Assembly (NCBI GenBank): GCA_002500925.1
Contig: DLTN01000116.1
Span: 42,215 to 106,214 of the forward strand
Origin: Gemmatimonadales bacterium UBA7835
GTDB lineage: Bacteria; Gemmatimonadota; Gemmatimonadetes; Longimicrobiales; Gaopeijiaceae
Length of the DNA: 64,000 nucleotides
Direction: 5' to 3'
Part shown: positions 7,925-17,112 of the stretch, piece by piece
Position numbering within the stretch: the first letter of the stretch is position 1
Layout: each line of letters opens with the position of its first letter
Program-made: the position numbers and the translations under genes
The notes under the pieces: generated by a model
Told to the model about the DNA's origin: nothing
Seen by the model: the letters and a program-made list of their open reading frames with translations, nothing else
The model's database searches: none

Positions 7925-8904
7925 GCCACTTCGTCGATTACAAACACCCCTGCTGCCCCTATGACACCAGCCGTAGCGGGGAGAGAACCTGGCACGATCT
8001 GGCACGCATCAACCGCACTCGAGAAGGCGCGATTGCTCAGGGACTCACGCAACGGATCCAATAAATACTCAGCTGCACGCGTCACGCCCCCCACCAATAC
8101 AATCATCTCGGGGTTGAAAAGGTTTACAACATTGGCCAATCCTATCCCAAGCAGCTCGGCAGTCTCATGAATCAGTCGAGCAGAAAGAGCGTCCCCGTCC
8201 AGAAGAGCGTCGTATACGGTCTCAGCTGTTATCCGGTTCAGGTCTCCCTCAACCATAGCAGAAAGAACGGATTTATCCCCAATCGTTAATGCATCGCGAG
8301 CTCGCGCCGCGATACTGGGGCCAGAAGCGTAGGCCTCAAGGCAACCCCGATTCCCACAAGCACAAGTGCGACCCTCAAAGTTGATCGTCGTATGCCCCAA
8401 TTCGAACGCACTGCCGCTCGCTCCACGCATGAGCTGGCCTCTTTCGAGGTAGCCGCCACCAATGCCTGTGCCTATAGTAACACCCACGAGCGACTCCACC
8501 CCTTGACCAGCACCTAGCCACCACTCAGCGAACGTGGCACAGTTGGCGTCATTGTCGAGAGATGCAGGTAACTCTAACGCGCTCGAGATGCGAGATCTGA
8601 TCGGGAAGCCATCCCACCCAAGATTGGGAGTAGAAACGATAACGCCCTGATCTAGATCCAGAGCCCCCGGACAGCCGATTCCAACGCCAGCAAAATCTTC
8701 TTGGCAACCGCCCTCTGCTTTAAGGGTCTGCTCGACAACGCCCTCGGCCATGGAAGCAATTCTTTTGACCGCATCTTCCGGTCCTCTCTCTGGGTAAGTG
8801 GGCTCCGACCGGATCGCAGCTGGCTTGCCACCGGTTAAAGGAACAGCAGCCACGACTAGGTTCGTTCCTCCAATATCTACACCTAAAACCCACCGCCCCT
8901 TCAT
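7921..8904 (-). CDS. ROK-family sugar kinase (glucokinase-like)
   Basis: ATP-dependent sugar kinase of the ROK family, 327 aa from the ATG at 8904 (MKGRWVLGVDIGGTN). A TTG at 8919, overlapping the lepA stop as TTGA, would add five residues and is a real alternative because this operon uses such overlaps. Motifs are phosphate-1 DIGGTN, VGIGCPGALD, catalytic SLDNDANCATFAEW, ELGHTTI, the ROK zinc site CACGNRGCLEA, and GGVTRAAEYLLD. The intact zinc motif and catalytic Asp suggest an active glucokinase or related hexokinase, not a ROK repressor; no N-terminal HTH is present. It follows lepA and is coupled to the PfkB kinase. Confidence 0.88.
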   Translation of the reverse strand: MKGRWVLGVDIGGTNLVVAAVPLTGGKPAAIRSEPTYPERGPEDAVKRIASMAEGVVEQTLKAEGGCQEDFAGVGIGCPGALDLDQGVIVSTPNLGWDGFPIRSRISSALELPASLDNDANCATFAEWWLGAGQGVESLVGVTIGTGIGGGYLERGQLMRGASGSAFELGHTTINFEGRTCACGNRGCLEAYASGPSIAARARDALTIGDKSVLSAMVEGDLNRITAETVYDALLDGDALSARLIHETAELLGIGLANVVNLFNPEMIVLVGGVTRAAEYLLDPLRESLSNRAFSSAVDACQIVPGSLPATAGVIGAAGVFVIDEVA

Positions 8905-8915
8905 ATGAATTGCGA

Positions 8916-10718
8916 TCAACCCTCACCAAGGTTGAGAACAGCCAGGAACGCCTCCTGCGGGATATCTACGGTGCCAACCTGTTTCATCCGACGTTTCCCT
9001 TCTTTCTGTCTTTCGAGAAGTTTCCGTTTCCGCGAGATGTCACCTCCATAGCACTTTGCGGTCACGTTTTTCCGAAGAGCCTTCACATTAGTTCGCGCAA
9101 TCACATCGTTGCCGACAGCTGCTTGAAGTGCGACCGCAAACTGCTGGCGAGGAATAAGATCTTTCAGCTTCCTAACTAAGTCACGTCCGTAATCGTACGC
9201 TTTGTCTTCGTGAATGATCACGCTGAAAGCATCAACCGGGTCGCCATTCACCAAGACATCAAGACGAACCAGTTTGTCCGCTCTATACTCTCTAAATTCA
9301 TAATCCAGAGCAGCATAACCGCGGGTGCCACTCTTAAGACGATCATAGAAATCAAGGACGATCTCCGATAGCGGTAAATCGAAATCGAGCTCGACCCTCT
9401 GAGTGTCTAGATAGTTCATACTCTTGAAGACGCCTCTCCGGTCATGACAAAGCTTTTGAACATTCCCTATGTACTCACTCGGACAAAGGATTCTAGCTGA
9501 CACGATCGGCTCGGAGATCGAATCGATACGACCTCGTTCAGGCAGGAGGGACGGACTCTCTACCTGCAGGTCAGAACCATCCGAGAGCGTAACGTGGTAC
9601 TCAACGTTGGGAACTGTAGTAATAAGATCCACATCGAACTCTCTCTCGAGTCGTTCTTGGATAATCTCCATGTGCAGGAGGCCAAGAAAACCACAACGAA
9701 ATCCGAACCCGAGAGCGACCGACGTCTCAGGCTCGTACTGGAGGGACGCATCGTTGAGGCTTAGTCGTTCCAACGCATCCCGAAGATCCTCGTAATCGTC
9801 TGAGTCAGTTGGGTACAGCCCCGCAAAAACCATGGGCCTTGCTTCTTGGTAGCCAGGAAGCAGTTCATCGGACCGTCTATCTGCATCCAGTATGGTGTCG
9901 CCGACTTTTGTATCTGCGACTTCTTTGATAGCTGCTACTACATAGCCAACCTCACCGGGCCCTAATTTTTCTTGAGGGATCCGTCCAAGTCGCATGCAAC
10001 CGACTTCGGTAACTTCGTAGCGGACATCTGCATTACCAAAGGTGATCCGCATACCCGAACGAAGGTATCCATCGACTACTCGAACCGACGGCACAGCTCC
10101 AAGGTACTTGTCATAATAGGAGTCAAAAATCAGAGCTCGGGTAGGCGCCGTGTGATCTCCTTTGGGAGCGGGAACTCGCTCGACTACAGCCTCGAGGATA
10201 TCGGGGATTCCAACCCCCTCCTTAGCACTAGCTAGCAGAATTGATTCTGGATCTACTCCCAGAAGGTCTGCAACCTCACTGCGGCGACGCTCAGGCTCTG
10301 CTCCCGGGAGATCAATCTTGTTGATGACCGGTATAATCTCTAAATCGGCCTCAAGAGCGAGGAACAGGTTAGAGAGGGTCTGTGCCTGAACTCCCTGGGT
10401 TGCGTCTACAACTAAGATCGCTCCCTCGCACGCAGCAAGAGACCGAGAAACCTCATATGTAAAGTCGACGTGTCCCGGTGTATCGATCAGGTTTAGTTCG
10501 TACTCGATACCATCGGCTGCCACATACTCCATCCGCACTGCATGGAGCTTGATAGTAATACCCCGTTCACGCTCAAGTTCGTTGTCATCAAGGACCTGCT
10601 CACGCATTTGCCTCTGGTCAAGCGTACTCGTGCCCTCAAGTAATCGATCAGCGAGGGTAGACTTGCCGTGATCGATATGGGCGACGATGCAGAAGTTACG
10701 AATGAGGTGAGTCTGCAC
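8916..10718 (-). CDS. lepA: elongation factor 4 (LepA)
   Basis: Ribosome-associated translational GTPase that back-translocates stalled ribosomes. I chose the GTG at 10718, giving about 600 aa, the usual LepA length (E. coli 599); the open frame to a TTG at 10814 adds 32 unrelated residues. G motifs are [16 protein letters not shown], the [12 protein letters not shown] switch, [16 protein letters not shown] and SAKEGVGI. The LepA-specific C-terminal domain is present, with YVGDISRK-like [19 protein letters not shown]. It heads a minus-strand run through two sugar kinases to the STAS genes. No strong Shine-Dalgarno was seen before the chosen start. A perfect TTGACA (plus-strand TGTCAA at 10761-10766) lies upstream, but its -10 is poor. 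Confidence 0.95.
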   Translation of the reverse strand: MQTHLIRNFCIVAHIDHGKSTLADRLLEGTSTLDQRQMREQVLDDNELERERGITIKLHAVRMEYVAADGIEYELNLIDTPGHVDFTYEVSRSLAACEGAILVVDATQGVQAQTLSNLFLALEADLEIIPVINKIDLPGAEPERRRSEVADLLGVDPESILLASAKEGVGIPDILEAVVERVPAPKGDHTAPTRALIFDSYYDKYLGAVPSVRVVDGYLRSGMRITFGNADVRYEVTEVGCMRLGRIPQEKLGPGEVGYVVAAIKEVADTKVGDTILDADRRSDELLPGYQEARPMVFAGLYPTDSDDYEDLRDALERLSLNDASLQYEPETSVALGFGFRCGFLGLLHMEIIQERLEREFDVDLITTVPNVEYHVTLSDGSDLQVESPSLLPERGRIDSISEPIVSARILCPSEYIGNVQKLCHDRRGVFKSMNYLDTQRVELDFDLPLSEIVLDFYDRLKSGTRGYAALDYEFREYRADKLVRLDVLVNGDPVDAFSVIIHEDKAYDYGRDLVRKLKDLIPRQQFAVALQAAVGNDVIARTNVKALRKNVTAKCYGGDISRKRKLLERQKEGKRRMKQVGTVDIPQEAFLAVLNLGEG

Positions 10719-10881
10719 GGACTGGGATAGGAATGGTGAACGGAGACGGTTTAAAGAGGTTGTCAAGTTAACGGGCACCGACGTTGTGACGTAGCCGAGA
10801 GCCTCGTGAATCAATCAACTAGGCTGAGAAGAGCGACGGGGTACCCGGCACAGCAGAGCCCCGGTAGCTTCCTTTCCTCCA

Positions 10882-11811
10882 ATGCCTGACATAAAGACCC
10901 CCCATTCCACTCGCGCTCGCGCGGATCTACTCGACCCTGCTTCGCTGTCACAGCTAGGCGGAATCGAGTTAGTCGCTCGCGAGGTCGTAGAGGGATTTCT
11001 AATGGGTCTACACAGATCTCCACACCGCGGTTTCTCGGCCGAATATGCGGAGCTGAGAGCGTACCAAGCAGGCGACGACCTCCGTTACATCGACTGGCGC
11101 ATGTTCGGTCGATCGGACCGCTACTACGTGAAGCAGTTCGAGGAGGAAACTAGTTTGCGAGCTTATCTGCTTGTCGACATAAGTGAGTCTATGGGATGGA
11201 GTTCAAACCCCAGCGCCCAAGTGTCCAAGCTTTGGTATGCGAAACATTTAGCAGCCTCGTTGGCACTTATTCTGCTCCGCCAAGGTGACGCCGTAGGAAT
11301 GGCCGCGTTCCATGATCAGGTCGCCAACCGAGTTCGTGTGCGCGGTGGCCGTCGTCAATTCCACGAGGTTGCCAGACACCTCCAGGATCTTGATGCAAAA
11401 GGTGGTACCTCCGCTGAAGGTGCACTACGTGAAATGGCTCTCCGCCTCCACCGCCGCGGACTAGTGATCCTCTTTTCGGATCTACTCGTCTCGCGAGAGG
11501 AGACGCTAAATGCACTGAAGTACCTACGTCATCACGGGCATGAGGTCTTAGTCTTCCACCTAATCGACCCAGGTGAACGCGAGCTGCCCGCAGCGTCAGA
11601 AGCACGGTTTTATGATCCTGAGACGAACAACGAACTTCTGGTAAGTGTCGCTGATATCCGGTCCGAATACCGCGAAGCGGTAAAAGAGGCGCTGCAAGAA
11701 TGGCGTCGCGATCTCTTGCCCCATGGGATCGGCTACGAAGTCACCGACACGGACCGCCCAATGTCCTTAGCACTGCGCACCTACCTACGAAAGCGAGAGC
11801 GGCTCGGCTGA
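10882..11811 (+). CDS. DUF58 / von Willebrand factor A-like protein
   Basis: 309-aa cytosolic DUF58 protein. Signature segments are HRGFSAEYAELRAYQAGDD and LRYIDWRMFGRSDRYYVKQF, then a vWA-like fold with the MIDAS start LLVDISESM and FSDLLVS. DUF58 proteins usually occur with a MoxR AAA ATPase and BatA/BatB membrane proteins in a chaperone-like or metal-insertion module. Here the BatA-like gene follows 16 bases downstream, while the only MoxR in the window is about 50 kb away at 61510. It is divergent from lepA. No clear ribosome binding site precedes the ATG. Confidence 0.85.
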   Translation: MPDIKTPHSTRARADLLDPASLSQLGGIELVAREVVEGFLMGLHRSPHRGFSAEYAELRAYQAGDDLRYIDWRMFGRSDRYYVKQFEEETSLRAYLLVDISESMGWSSNPSAQVSKLWYAKHLAASLALILLRQGDAVGMAAFHDQVANRVRVRGGRRQFHEVARHLQDLDAKGGTSAEGALREMALRLHRRGLVILFSDLLVSREETLNALKYLRHHGHEVLVFHLIDPGERELPAASEARFYDPETNNELLVSVADIRSEYREAVKEALQEWRRDLLPHGIGYEVTDTDRPMSLALRTYLRKRERLG

Positions 11812-11827
11812 GGCCACGGCACGGTCT

Positions 11828-13771
11828 ATGGGAACCCTGACTCCACTGTTTCTAGTTGCAGCCGTATCCGTCGGCATACCGATCTATCTGCATCTATTTC
11901 AGCGTCATCAGGCGCGAAGGCTCTCCTTTCCCGCTCTTAGGTACCTTGAACGAACTGAGCGCGAGCACGCGCGTCAGATCCGCCTCAGACAGTTACTCCT
12001 CCTCTTGTTTCGCGTTCTTGCTTTGCTCCTTCTCACAGGTGCTGGAGCTCGTCTCTTCATCCCGTCGCTAAACGGATCACACGCTCCCACCGCCACCGTT
12101 ATCGTCCTGGATAATTCCCTGAGCAGCGGACTGGTAGTCGGTGAGATCCGACTTCTTGATGAGCTCAAAGCCATCGCCTTCAGGACACTCGATGTGGCTT
12201 CAGATGAGGATCGATTCTGGGTGATCAGGGCCGGCGAGCCATGGCTACCCGCTATACCTGGTAGCATGGATGCTGCAAGACGAGTAATCGAGCAGAGCGA
12301 AGTGAGCGAGGCTGGTTCGGACTTGAGTTCCGCAATCGAACGAGCGGTTCGACTTCTAGAGACCTCTAACATGGAGCACCACGAGATCCATCTCCTCTCC
12401 GATCTCCAGAATACAGCATTCAGCATGTCCCGTCCCGCGGTTGCACAGGGCATCCCGGTGGTGACCTGGACAGGGCACAAACCTCAGGTCACGAATCGCG
12501 CACTTACTTCTGTGGTCGTGGGAGGTGGCCTTCCACCCCTAGAAGGACAGCCGGCCTCGGTAACGATCGAGTCGCTGGAGTCCACCTTCGAGGGCGACAC
12601 GATGCATGTACCGATCCGTCTTGTTCTCAACGAACGCATCCGTGGTGCAGCCTCTCTTCCACCAGGAGCCCAAACAACGATCTCTATTCCTTCATCTGGA
12701 ACGGGATGGGTCACTGGATATGCCGATGCTGACCCTGACGACCTTCGGGCTGACGACAGACGCTTTTTCGCATATCAATCACGTCTGGCAACGAAAGTAG
12801 CGGCAGTCGGTGATGTGGGTGTCTTTGTAACCGAAGCACTCGCAGTGCTAGGAGAGGCCGAACGCGTGGAACAGGTGAGCGCTGCAGAGGCCGACGTAGT
12901 CATATCCGCAAATGGTATCGGGTTGGATCAAGCATATAGGTCAGCGGTGATCGTGCCCGCTGCAGACCTCACCCTGATACCTGGCCTCAACAGACGCCTC
13001 GCTAACTCGGGCATCCCGTGGCGCTTGGAACCCCGAGAAGAAACCGGAGGAACCTCGCTGAAGGGACAAACACTCCCAGATCCACTCAGAGGTGTGCAGG
13101 CAAGTTCGTGGTTCAACCTGACTATTTCGGGAGACCCACCAGCTCCTCCCCGGGTTATCGCCGAAGTGAGCAGTCGCCCATGGGCTGTAGAGGGGATAGA
13201 CAGCTTTGGAAGACCTTACATGCTCTTAGCTTCGAGCCTAGATGAAAAAGCCACGAGTCTCCCAGTCTCGACCGGCATGCTTCGCTTCGTTGACTGGATA
13301 ACTAGTGAATGGGCAGGATCAAGCGGCCTACTCAATGCATATTTAACAGGATCAACAGTTCCAGTCCCGTCAGCAGCGACACACGTGAGGTTCCCTTCAG
13401 GTCGAGAAGTCGAAATAGACGGAACTCGCACAGTGCGAGGTACAGGAGAAGCCGGCTTCTATACCTTTTTCAGGCAGGATTCCATCTTATCAATCTTAGC
13501 GCTAAATCCACCTTCCTCAGAGTCTTTTCTCGATCCGATTGAAGCCTCGGACCTGCAGGAGGCAATAGGAAACAGCGTAATACCTATAGATCGAAAAGAG
13601 GCTTGGGACCTCTCGGTATACAGAGCACGACAAGGTCCAGAACTATGGTGGCCACTGCTACTTGGCATGTTGCTTTTGCTGCTCGCTGAAGCACTTATGG
13701 CGACATCTGGACCGGCTAGCCCCTTGAGTGGCCTAGGTGGGTCCTTTGGGAGCACGGAAAGTGGAGACTAG
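11828..13771 (+). CDS. BatA-like membrane protein with vWA-type domain
   Basis: 647 aa. The N-terminus matches the aerotolerance/BatA N-terminal membrane region: a first helix near residues 5-22, the LHLFQRHQARRLSFPALRYL loop and a second helix near 53-75 (RQLLLLLFRVLALLLLTGAG). A vWA-like domain begins TVIVLDNSLSSG near residue 93 and holds HEIHLLSDLQNTAF. A long periplasmic portion follows, and a last helix near 613-633 (WWPLLLGMLLLLLAEALM). It overlaps the mfd start by 11 bases, so it is translationally linked to mfd, an unusual neighbour. It probably works with the upstream DUF58 protein and a MoxR ATPase. Confidence 0.85.
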   Translation: MGTLTPLFLVAAVSVGIPIYLHLFQRHQARRLSFPALRYLERTEREHARQIRLRQLLLLLFRVLALLLLTGAGARLFIPSLNGSHAPTATVIVLDNSLSSGLVVGEIRLLDELKAIAFRTLDVASDEDRFWVIRAGEPWLPAIPGSMDAARRVIEQSEVSEAGSDLSSAIERAVRLLETSNMEHHEIHLLSDLQNTAFSMSRPAVAQGIPVVTWTGHKPQVTNRALTSVVVGGGLPPLEGQPASVTIESLESTFEGDTMHVPIRLVLNERIRGAASLPPGAQTTISIPSSGTGWVTGYADADPDDLRADDRRFFAYQSRLATKVAAVGDVGVFVTEALAVLGEAERVEQVSAAEADVVISANGIGLDQAYRSAVIVPAADLTLIPGLNRRLANSGIPWRLEPREETGGTSLKGQTLPDPLRGVQASSWFNLTISGDPPAPPRVIAEVSSRPWAVEGIDSFGRPYMLLASSLDEKATSLPVSTGMLRFVDWITSEWAGSSGLLNAYLTGSTVPVPSAATHVRFPSGREVEIDGTRTVRGTGEAGFYTFFRQDSILSILALNPPSSESFLDPIEASDLQEAIGNSVIPIDRKEAWDLSVYRARQGPELWWPLLLGMLLLLLAEALMATSGPASPLSGLGGSFGSTESGD

Positions 13772-16700
13772 CCTCCTTCTCAGAGCACTCGAATCCTCTC
13801 CTGCGATCAAGGATTTAAGTGCAAATATGCCGCCGCCAGGAGCTAGGCAGGAATTGGGAGGAGCGATCGGTTCTCTTGGCTCTGCAGCCATTGCAGCTTT
13901 GCATCGTGCCCACCCGCGAAAGACGTTCGTGACGATATGTGAATCTCCACACGATGCACTTTCTCTTCAGAATGACCTAGAAGCGCTCCTCGACAATATC
14001 GAGCAGATATTCTACTACCCCCAAGAAGAAACACTCCCGTACGAGGATTCCCGACCGCACTTCGCAATCGGAGGCCAGAGGGTCGAAGCTGTCGAGGCTA
14101 TCCTCTCTGGGCGAGCCCGTGTCATCGTAACCTCATCGCGCTCGCTGCAAGAGAGGGTTCCAATACCTGTTCATCTGACCGAACTGCGCTCTACTTACAA
14201 GGTCGGCGACCAGTTGCCATTCGGGAACTTGTCGAAGGCCCTCGAGAAAAGAGGCTTTGAACGCGTTTCCCTAGTCGAGCAAGTAGGGCACTTCGCAGTG
14301 CGCGGAGGTATCCTAGATGTCTTCTCTGTATCCGCTGGCGACCCAGTAAGACTGGAATTCTGGGGTGACGAGATAGTGTCGATCCGCACTTTTGATGTGA
14401 CAGACCAACGGTCCAACGGAACTCTTCAGGAAACGCACATACTCCCCGTCGACTTGCGACGTCCGAATACCGAAGAAGAAATAACCGAGAATACATCAGA
14501 GTCACTAGTGGAGGTACTCCCCTCTGATGCAATTCTTGTTCAGGTCGGCGAGTGGGACATGGGCGCGGATTTCAATAAGAGATGGGCCCGCGTCTCTACC
14601 ATGTACGACAACCTTGTCGACTCTGGAGCGTCACCGGAATTGCCGAGCCACCTTTTTATACCGTCAGATAAGCTTTCAGATCGGCTAAGCCGACTCTCAC
14701 GTATCGACTTAACCGAGAGGCGAGACACCTCTTTGTGTGTCAACTCTGCAGAGCCCCCCACGATCGACCGAGACATGGGAAGGCTGGAGAACTACCTGAA
14801 GGAAGGCTCTGACAACGGATTCTCCAGCCTAATCTTATGCGAGAATAGTGGCCAGCTCCAACGACTTGAAGAAATCCTTGGAGGGCTCAAAAGGATTCCG
14901 TCGGGGACAAGTCTTGGGCTCGGTGCACTCGCAAGCGGATTCGAAATCCTATGCAGTGACCCACCGCTTAGAGTGTTAAGTGATCACGAGGTCTTTCGAC
15001 GCACCCGTCGGGTTCGCCGCAACCGAAAGTTTCGCGGCTCTGTCGCGATCGAAAGCCTCGCGCAGCTGACCCCTGGAGCATTCGTAGTTCATATGGATCA
15101 CGGAGTTGGTCAATTCCAACGTCTGGAACACATTCATGTCGCAGGCCAAGAACTCGAGGTCATGGTTATTGAGTACGCAGCAGGCGATATGCTCAGAGTA
15201 CCAGTCGCTAAGCTTGACTTAATAGAACGCTGGGTCGGGGAATCGGAAGACGCAAAGCCGCCGCGTGTTCATCGGATTGGCGGGAAACGGTGGAAAACCC
15301 TCCGTAAGAAAACGGAGCGGGTGATCGAGGAGATGACCACAGAACTGCTCGAGCTATACGCTAGCCGACAGACAGTAAGCGGGCACGCATTCAGTGAAGA
15401 TACCCGCTGGCAACTAGAAATGGAGTCTTCCTTCCTATATGACGATACGCCCGATCAAAGAAAGGCAGCAGAGGCAGTTAAAAGAGACATGGAAGCACCA
15501 AGGCCCATGGATCGACTAGTTTGCGGTGACGTCGGGTACGGAAAGACAGAAATCGCTATCAGGGCCGCCTTCAAGGCGGTACAGGACGGCAAGCAGGTAG
15601 CTGTGCTGGCACCGACTACTATCCTAGTCGAGCAACACCGACATTCGTTCGGAGAACGCCTCGCTGATTATCCGGTCCGTGTGGGTTCGCTCAGTCGCTT
15701 CCAGACTGGGAAGCAGCAAAAAAAGGGGTTGGCAGCGATGGCTGGAGGAGAGACAGACATCGTCATTGGAACACACCGGCTCCTGTCAGAGGATGTAGTC
15801 TTCAAGAATCTGGGTCTACTGATAGTCGACGAAGAACAGCGGTTCGGTGTGAAGCATAAAGAAAAGCTGAAGAAACTAAAAAGTTCTATCGACGTCCTAA
15901 CCCTAAGTGCGACACCAATCCCGCGCACACTCTACCTGTCTTTATCTGGGGTCCGTGACCTTTCGCTGATCCGGACACCGCCTAGAGACCGAATGCCGAT
16001 CTTTACGAACGTGATCCAGTGGACAGACCAACTTCTCGCGGAGGCGCTGCAGCGAGAGCTTGATCGCGGTGGTCAGGCATTCTTTCTACACAACCGGATC
16101 GACACAATTTACACCGTAGCGGAGGAGATCAGGGAGCTCATCCCAGAAGCGCGAATCGGTATCGCGCATGGCCAGATGGCGGGAGGAGAACTAGACAAAA
16201 TAATGAGGGTTTTTGTAGATGGCGGGATCGACATCCTCGTGTGTTCGTCAATCATCGAGAACGGGCTCGACGTGCCTAACGCCAACACGCTAATTGTCGA
16301 CCGGGCTGACCGATTCGGTCTATCACAGCTGTATCAAATTCGAGGTCGTGTGGGGCGCTCTGACCGACGGGCTTACTGCTATTTGCTAGTACCAAATGAC
16401 GTAAACGAAGACGCGGAAAGGCGACTTCGTGTCCTTGAGCAGTATACCGAACTGGGTGCTGGGTACTCGGTGGCCATGCGTGACCTAGAGCTTCGAGGTG
16501 CGGGCAACCTTCTAGGTGCAGATCAATCTGGCTTCGCAAGCCAGATTGGACTCGACGCATATATGCGATTACTGAAGAAGACTGTAAAACGAATAGAAAA
16601 AGGAGAAGCCGAGATTGAGTGGCCCGTCCCAGACGTCACAGTGGCTGGAGCTACCTTATTTCCAGACCAATATGTTCCGGATTCGCACCAAAAGCTTCAT

Positions 16701-17078
16701 CTTTACAGACGGCTCTCGAAAGCGGAATCGCAAACCGAGATCGAGGCACTTCGTGATGAGCTCGCTGACCGGTACGGTCGGTTACCGGACGAAGTCAAAC
16801 GTCTTCTGGACGCGGCCGAGATCCGAATCCTCGGTAAGCTTCTCGGACTGGAGAGGGTTATCGTTCGAGAGGATTGGGCGCGCCTCTCATTCAGAGAGGG
16901 GGTCGTGCCCAAGATAGCGAATCTTGAAGGACCTCTGAGAAAAATACAGGTCAGTATGGACGTACTCCGAGTGCATCCACTGTCTATTAAGCTAACCCGA
17001 GAGGGGTTTGAGTCGATGATAGAAGCAGTCGTAGTAATGCTATCGGCACTTCGGGTTTCAAGAGATAAGGCGGCATGA
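13761..17078 (+). CDS. mfd: transcription-repair coupling factor Mfd
   Basis: ATP-dependent translocase that removes stalled RNA polymerase and recruits UvrA; 1105 aa. I chose the GTG at 13761, which has GGGAG eight bases upstream and overlaps the end of the BatA-like gene; another GTG at 13737 lacks this. Domains: UvrB-like N-terminus (about 1-400), a CarD-type RNA-polymerase-interacting domain near 435-490 (FVVHMDHGVGQFQRLE), and a RecG-like helicase with Walker A GDVGYGKTEIA near residue 590 and DEEQ box IVDEEQRFGVKHK near 690. Motif VI is QIRGRVGRSDRRAYCYLL, and the C-terminal TRCF domain begins near 950. It continues directly into the PpiC genes. Confidence 0.97.
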   Translation: METSLLLRALESSPAIKDLSANMPPPGARQELGGAIGSLGSAAIAALHRAHPRKTFVTICESPHDALSLQNDLEALLDNIEQIFYYPQEETLPYEDSRPHFAIGGQRVEAVEAILSGRARVIVTSSRSLQERVPIPVHLTELRSTYKVGDQLPFGNLSKALEKRGFERVSLVEQVGHFAVRGGILDVFSVSAGDPVRLEFWGDEIVSIRTFDVTDQRSNGTLQETHILPVDLRRPNTEEEITENTSESLVEVLPSDAILVQVGEWDMGADFNKRWARVSTMYDNLVDSGASPELPSHLFIPSDKLSDRLSRLSRIDLTERRDTSLCVNSAEPPTIDRDMGRLENYLKEGSDNGFSSLILCENSGQLQRLEEILGGLKRIPSGTSLGLGALASGFEILCSDPPLRVLSDHEVFRRTRRVRRNRKFRGSVAIESLAQLTPGAFVVHMDHGVGQFQRLEHIHVAGQELEVMVIEYAAGDMLRVPVAKLDLIERWVGESEDAKPPRVHRIGGKRWKTLRKKTERVIEEMTTELLELYASRQTVSGHAFSEDTRWQLEMESSFLYDDTPDQRKAAEAVKRDMEAPRPMDRLVCGDVGYGKTEIAIRAAFKAVQDGKQVAVLAPTTILVEQHRHSFGERLADYPVRVGSLSRFQTGKQQKKGLAAMAGGETDIVIGTHRLLSEDVVFKNLGLLIVDEEQRFGVKHKEKLKKLKSSIDVLTLSATPIPRTLYLSLSGVRDLSLIRTPPRDRMPIFTNVIQWTDQLLAEALQRELDRGGQAFFLHNRIDTIYTVAEEIRELIPEARIGIAHGQMAGGELDKIMRVFVDGGIDILVCSSIIENGLDVPNANTLIVDRADRFGLSQLYQIRGRVGRSDRRAYCYLLVPNDVNEDAERRLRVLEQYTELGAGYSVAMRDLELRGAGNLLGADQSGFASQIGLDAYMRLLKKTVKRIEKGEAEIEWPVPDVTVAGATLFPDQYVPDSHQKLHLYRRLSKAESQTEIEALRDELADRYGRLPDEVKRLLDAAEIRILGKLLGLERVIVREDWARLSFREGVVPKIANLEGPLRKIQVSMDVLRVHPLSIKLTREGFESMIEAVVVMLSALRVSRDKAA

Positions 17079-17112
17079 GTTTTCACGACGGTACGCATAA
17101 CTGGAATCACGA

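Noticed and set aside
7925..8005. Extended N-terminus for the PfkB kinase
   Set aside because: The extra residues lie inside the ROK gene and have no kinase character; the GTGA start at 7924 begins the beta-strand of the fold.
10719..10814. Extended LepA N-terminus from TTG 10814
   Set aside because: It adds 32 non-family residues; the GTG at 10718 gives the usual family length.
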